A program made the translations under genes and the position numbers. The notes below the pieces were generated by a model, which was not told the DNA's origin, did not search any database, and saw only the letters and a program-made list of their open reading frames with translations. 55,050 nt of DNA, from NCBI GenBank assembly GCA_944381515.1, contig CALWLM010000128.1:1-55050 (forward strand), written 5' to 3'. Of this stretch, positions 53,247 to 55,050 are shown piece after piece. Each line of letters begins with the position of its first letter. Position 1 is the first letter of the stretch. The DNA comes from an uncultured Lachnospiraceae bacterium (GTDB lineage Bacteria > Bacillota > Clostridia > Lachnospirales > Lachnospiraceae).

Positions 53247-53269
53247 TTTGAAATTCAGCCCCATACCAC

Positions 53270-53310
53270 AGGAGGGCATTCTGGAAATTCCAGAGTGCCC
53301 TCCTGTTTTC
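53270..53310 (+). terminator. terminator of the FMN-lipoprotein gene
   Basis: AGGAGGGCA and TGCCCTCCT arms with an inner CTGGAA/TTCCAG stem (two mismatched pairs), followed by GTTTTC. Confidence 0.85.
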
Positions 53311-53359
53311 TCTATATAAGACTTCAGCATATACAATCCGCGTAGGTAAAAATTAAATC

Positions 53360-53388
53360 TTGCCCCTCTCTTCAAACTTTGTTAAAAT
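53360..53388 (+). promoter_or_regulatory. promoter of the DUF1648-like gene
   Basis: TTGCCC (53360-53365) and TAAAAT (53383-53388) with 17-base spacing, about 40 bases before the start codon. Confidence 0.65.
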
Positions 53389-53426
53389 GAACATAGAAGT
53401 AAAATTAAAGACAGGAAGAAAACGTT

Positions 53427-53756
53427 ATGACCAAAAAAATCATCAATTATTCCTCATGGCTAATTATTGCCGCTACTACCATCCTGCTTTTCATAAACTG
53501 GGATCGTATTCCTGCTTCCGTTATAACGCATGCAGGACTGGGACAGATTTCTTATGGAAGTAAAACCATGTTAATTGCAGTGCTGATTATTGAAATAATC
53601 ATCAATTTTCTGTTTACCTTAGGTTACGACATGCCTTTTATACAGGCGCTGCGCAAAACCAGAACGGCCAAGCCGGCGATTCGCTTAACGGCTGTTTTTC
53701 TGCAGATCATCGCCGTTATTATTATGAGTCTTTTTATTCTGTCGGCTATACCGTAA
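53427..53756 (+). CDS. DUF1648-like small membrane protein
   Basis: 109-residue protein with three hydrophobic segments (about 10-25, 47-66 and 86-108). The segment DRIPASVITHAGLGQISYGSK (about 26-46) resembles the DUF1648 motif (IP..H....G.....SK) found at the N-terminus of SdpI-like immunity proteins. This protein lacks the rest of SdpI. Function unknown. The ribosome site is AGGAAGAAAACGTT. It ends convergently with the DUF3592 gene. Confidence 0.65.
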   Translation: MTKKIINYSSWLIIAATTILLFINWDRIPASVITHAGLGQISYGSKTMLIAVLIIEIIINFLFTLGYDMPFIQALRKTRTAKPAIRLTAVFLQIIAVIIMSLFILSAIP

Positions 53757-53802
53757 GTCCATTCAAACATTGGAGCCCATTCAAACATTGCCGCCGTCTC
53801 TG

Positions 53803-54345
53803 TCAGCCAATGCCTGTCGCCAAAAGTCCTGCTATTACCGCAGACAGCAATACCAGGCCCGCTCCGACCCAGATAAAAATCACCGCTTCTGCCGGCATTC
53901 GATCCGGCAGCTTTTCTGCGTAGGCGCGCTCCGGCCGGGCAGGATCATAGTACACAGGCATGCTGCTTCCCATGGGCCACAGCTGCTGCGCCATGGACCG
54001 CAGATTGGTAACAGCCCGCATTGGAACATGGAGGAAATCCCGTTTCGACACATAGGCCCCGCTGTCCTGGTAAGGCTTTGCCGGATTATGCTTCTGTACC
54101 GTGACATAACCGCGAAATTTCCGCAGCGCCCTGTAGGTCTTCCCTCCGGCTTCATATTCCACGACAGGCTGCATCCGCCCTTCTCCACGGAATCGGTAGT
54201 CCACCACTGCTCCCATTGTCTGCATCGTACAGGCCTGCATCTTTTTCTTCTGCACCAGCCGAATTATAACGCCAATTAATATCAGAAGAAGCCCCGGTCC
54301 TCCTACCACAGCAAATATCATTCCTGCAAGCTGCCCATTCGTCAT
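53803..54345 (-). CDS. DUF3592-like membrane protein
   Basis: 180-residue protein with an N-terminal span (LAGMIFAVVGGPGLLLILIGVII) and a C-terminal span (VIFIWVGAGLVLLSAVIAGLL). Between them is a soluble beta domain with VVDYRFRGEGRMQPVVEYEAGGK and PVYYDPARPERAYAE, typical of DUF3592. No known activity. Its start overlaps the histidine phosphatase stop by 4 bases (ATGA), so the two are co-transcribed. Confidence 0.82.
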   Translation of the reverse strand: MTNGQLAGMIFAVVGGPGLLLILIGVIIRLVQKKKMQACTMQTMGAVVDYRFRGEGRMQPVVEYEAGGKTYRALRKFRGYVTVQKHNPAKPYQDSGAYVSKRDFLHVPMRAVTNLRSMAQQLWPMGSSMPVYYDPARPERAYAEKLPDRMPAEAVIFIWVGAGLVLLSAVIAGLLATGIG

Positions 54346-54938
54346 AGCTCCACCTCGATAATCCGTTCTGCCTCAAAACTTCCATTTTCCCAGGATAACA
54401 GCACCGCCGTAGCATTATGAAAAAATTCAAATTCAGGAAAATGCTTCCGCAGGCTCTCCTCTGCCAGATGAAACAGCAGCATACGAAGGGAAGCCCCATG
54501 CCCGGCGATCAAAACCGTACTTTCCGCTGTATTTTCATTGGAGACCCGCTCCAGAAAGTCCATTTCGCGGCTTATCACATCTGCCGGATCTTCTCCCCCG
54601 TACTTGCGATACCCCAGCTCCATCCGGTTCTTTTTATTTCCTGCAAAATCAATGCGAAAAGAATTGGGGAAACCTTCAAACTTCCCAAAGTGCAGCTCCT
54701 TCAGGCGCCGGTCCCGCTCTACTGCAATATTCCTGCCCTCCAGCACAATACAAGCCGTGTCATATGCCCTCTCACTGGAAGAACTGTAGGCCGCGTCTAT
54801 TTTTATATCCTCAAGCAGCTCCCCCAGCCGCCGGGCCTGTGCCTGTCCCTTTTCCGTCAGCGGGGAGTCGCACCAGCCCTGCGTCAGGCCCACATGATTA
54901 AACCAGGTCTCTCCATGCCGTACAAGAATCAGCCGCAT
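54342..54938 (-). CDS. histidine phosphatase family protein
   Basis: 198-residue phosphoglycerate-mutase-like phosphatase. The catalytic histidine is H8 in LVRHGETWFN, with R7; the second histidine is H147 in IAGHGASLR, and E81 is the proton donor position in LKELHFGKFEG. Substrates in this family range from phosphosugars to alpha-ribazole phosphate and cannot be told here. The ribosome site is AAAGAGGAGATAGATC. It is first in a two-gene operon with the DUF3592 gene. Confidence 0.93.
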   Translation of the reverse strand: MRLILVRHGETWFNHVGLTQGWCDSPLTEKGQAQARRLGELLEDIKIDAAYSSSSERAYDTACIVLEGRNIAVERDRRLKELHFGKFEGFPNSFRIDFAGNKKNRMELGYRKYGGEDPADVISREMDFLERVSNENTAESTVLIAGHGASLRMLLFHLAEESLRKHFPEFEFFHNATAVLLSWENGSFEAERIIEVEL

Positions 54939-54964
54939 GATCTATCTCCTCTTTCTCTCCAAAG

Positions 54965-55010
54965 TATATATGAAGTGGATTCCTTCTGATATATGAGATG
55001 GATTCCTCTG
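54965..55010 (+). repeat. two imperfect 23-bp direct repeats at the right edge
   Basis: TATATATGAAGTGGATTCCTTCTG and GATATATGAGATGGATTCCTCTG lie side by side in the upstream region of the histidine phosphatase gene (key core GTGGATTCCT / ATGGATTCCT). They could be regulator sites; the region is cut by the window edge. Confidence 0.6.
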
Positions 55011-55050
55011 CTATCTTATCATGTCTAAACAGGGATGGCAACGAAAATCC

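Noticed and set aside
54152-54499. Extra minus-strand frame across the DUF3592/phosphatase junction
   Set aside because: Both real genes overlap by 4 bases and have family motifs; the other frame has none.

Overview
The window looks like a chromosomal segment from a mid-GC anaerobic Firmicute, most likely a Lachnospiraceae-type Clostridium. The evidence is a pyruvate:ferredoxin oxidoreductase, a pyrK/pyrD class 1B pair, a DUF512-der-plsY-gpsA block, a T-box in front of thrS, a two-feoA feo locus, several PTS sugar operons and RNA antitermination. No phage, plasmid or CRISPR structure was seen. All calls come from reading the sequence; no database search was run.

Layout. 1-4.2 kb (minus): DUF512 radical-SAM-like protein, der, plsY and gpsA (cut by the window edge), one operon from one promoter. 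4.4-4.6 kb: terminator and a small gene remnant. 4.7-9.4 kb (plus): beta-glucoside operon, with promoter, RNA antiterminator/terminator switch, licT-like antiterminator, PTS IIBC, 6-phospho-beta-glucosidase and a DUF554 membrane protein. 9.5-10.8 kb: a long-form PRPP synthetase. 10.9-16.9 kb: BMP-family lipoprotein, DUF1540 protein, acyl-ACP thioesterase, membrane-anchored hydrolase, and thrS under T-box control. 16.9-21.7 kb: pyrF-pyrK-pyrD, a MATE exporter and a divergent Lrp-type regulator with an unusual repeat-rich control region. 21.7-24.4 kb: small lipoprotein, tRNA-Gly, pepF. 24.6-28.1 kb: feoA-feoA-feoB-Cys-rich protein behind a DtxR-like operator.

28.1-31.3 kb: pyrC, aroD and the 3' half of a fumarate-reductase-type flavoprotein gene whose 5' half is missing. 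31.4-36.9 kb: a second beta-glucoside/cellobiose operon (LicR-type activator, IIA, IIB, IIC, 6-phospho-beta-glucosidase). 37-42 kb: GNAT acetyltransferase, a ferredoxin-type aldo/keto reductase behind a MerR-style promoter, and a 1028-residue protein that appears to join a WYL-like domain, an SF1 helicase and a PD-(D/E)XK-like nuclease. 42-45.6 kb: a heterodimeric ABC exporter. 45.6-51.2 kb: marR-adh operon and PFOR. 51.3-53.2 kb: TetR regulator divergent from a lipoprotein with two FMN-binding-type modules. 53.4-54.9 kb: DUF1648-like and DUF3592 membrane proteins and a histidine phosphatase.

The coherent themes are beta-glucoside uptake by two differently regulated PTS systems, pyrimidine synthesis split over two loci (pyrFKD and pyrC), ferrous iron import, and redox metabolism (PFOR, Fe-alcohol dehydrogenase, Fe-S aldo/keto reductase, FMN lipoprotein). 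The strongest candidates for something undescribed are the helicase-nuclease fusion, the dual-FMN lipoprotein with its TetR partner, the acidic extracytoplasmic insert in FeoB, and the repeat-rich Lrp/MATE control region.
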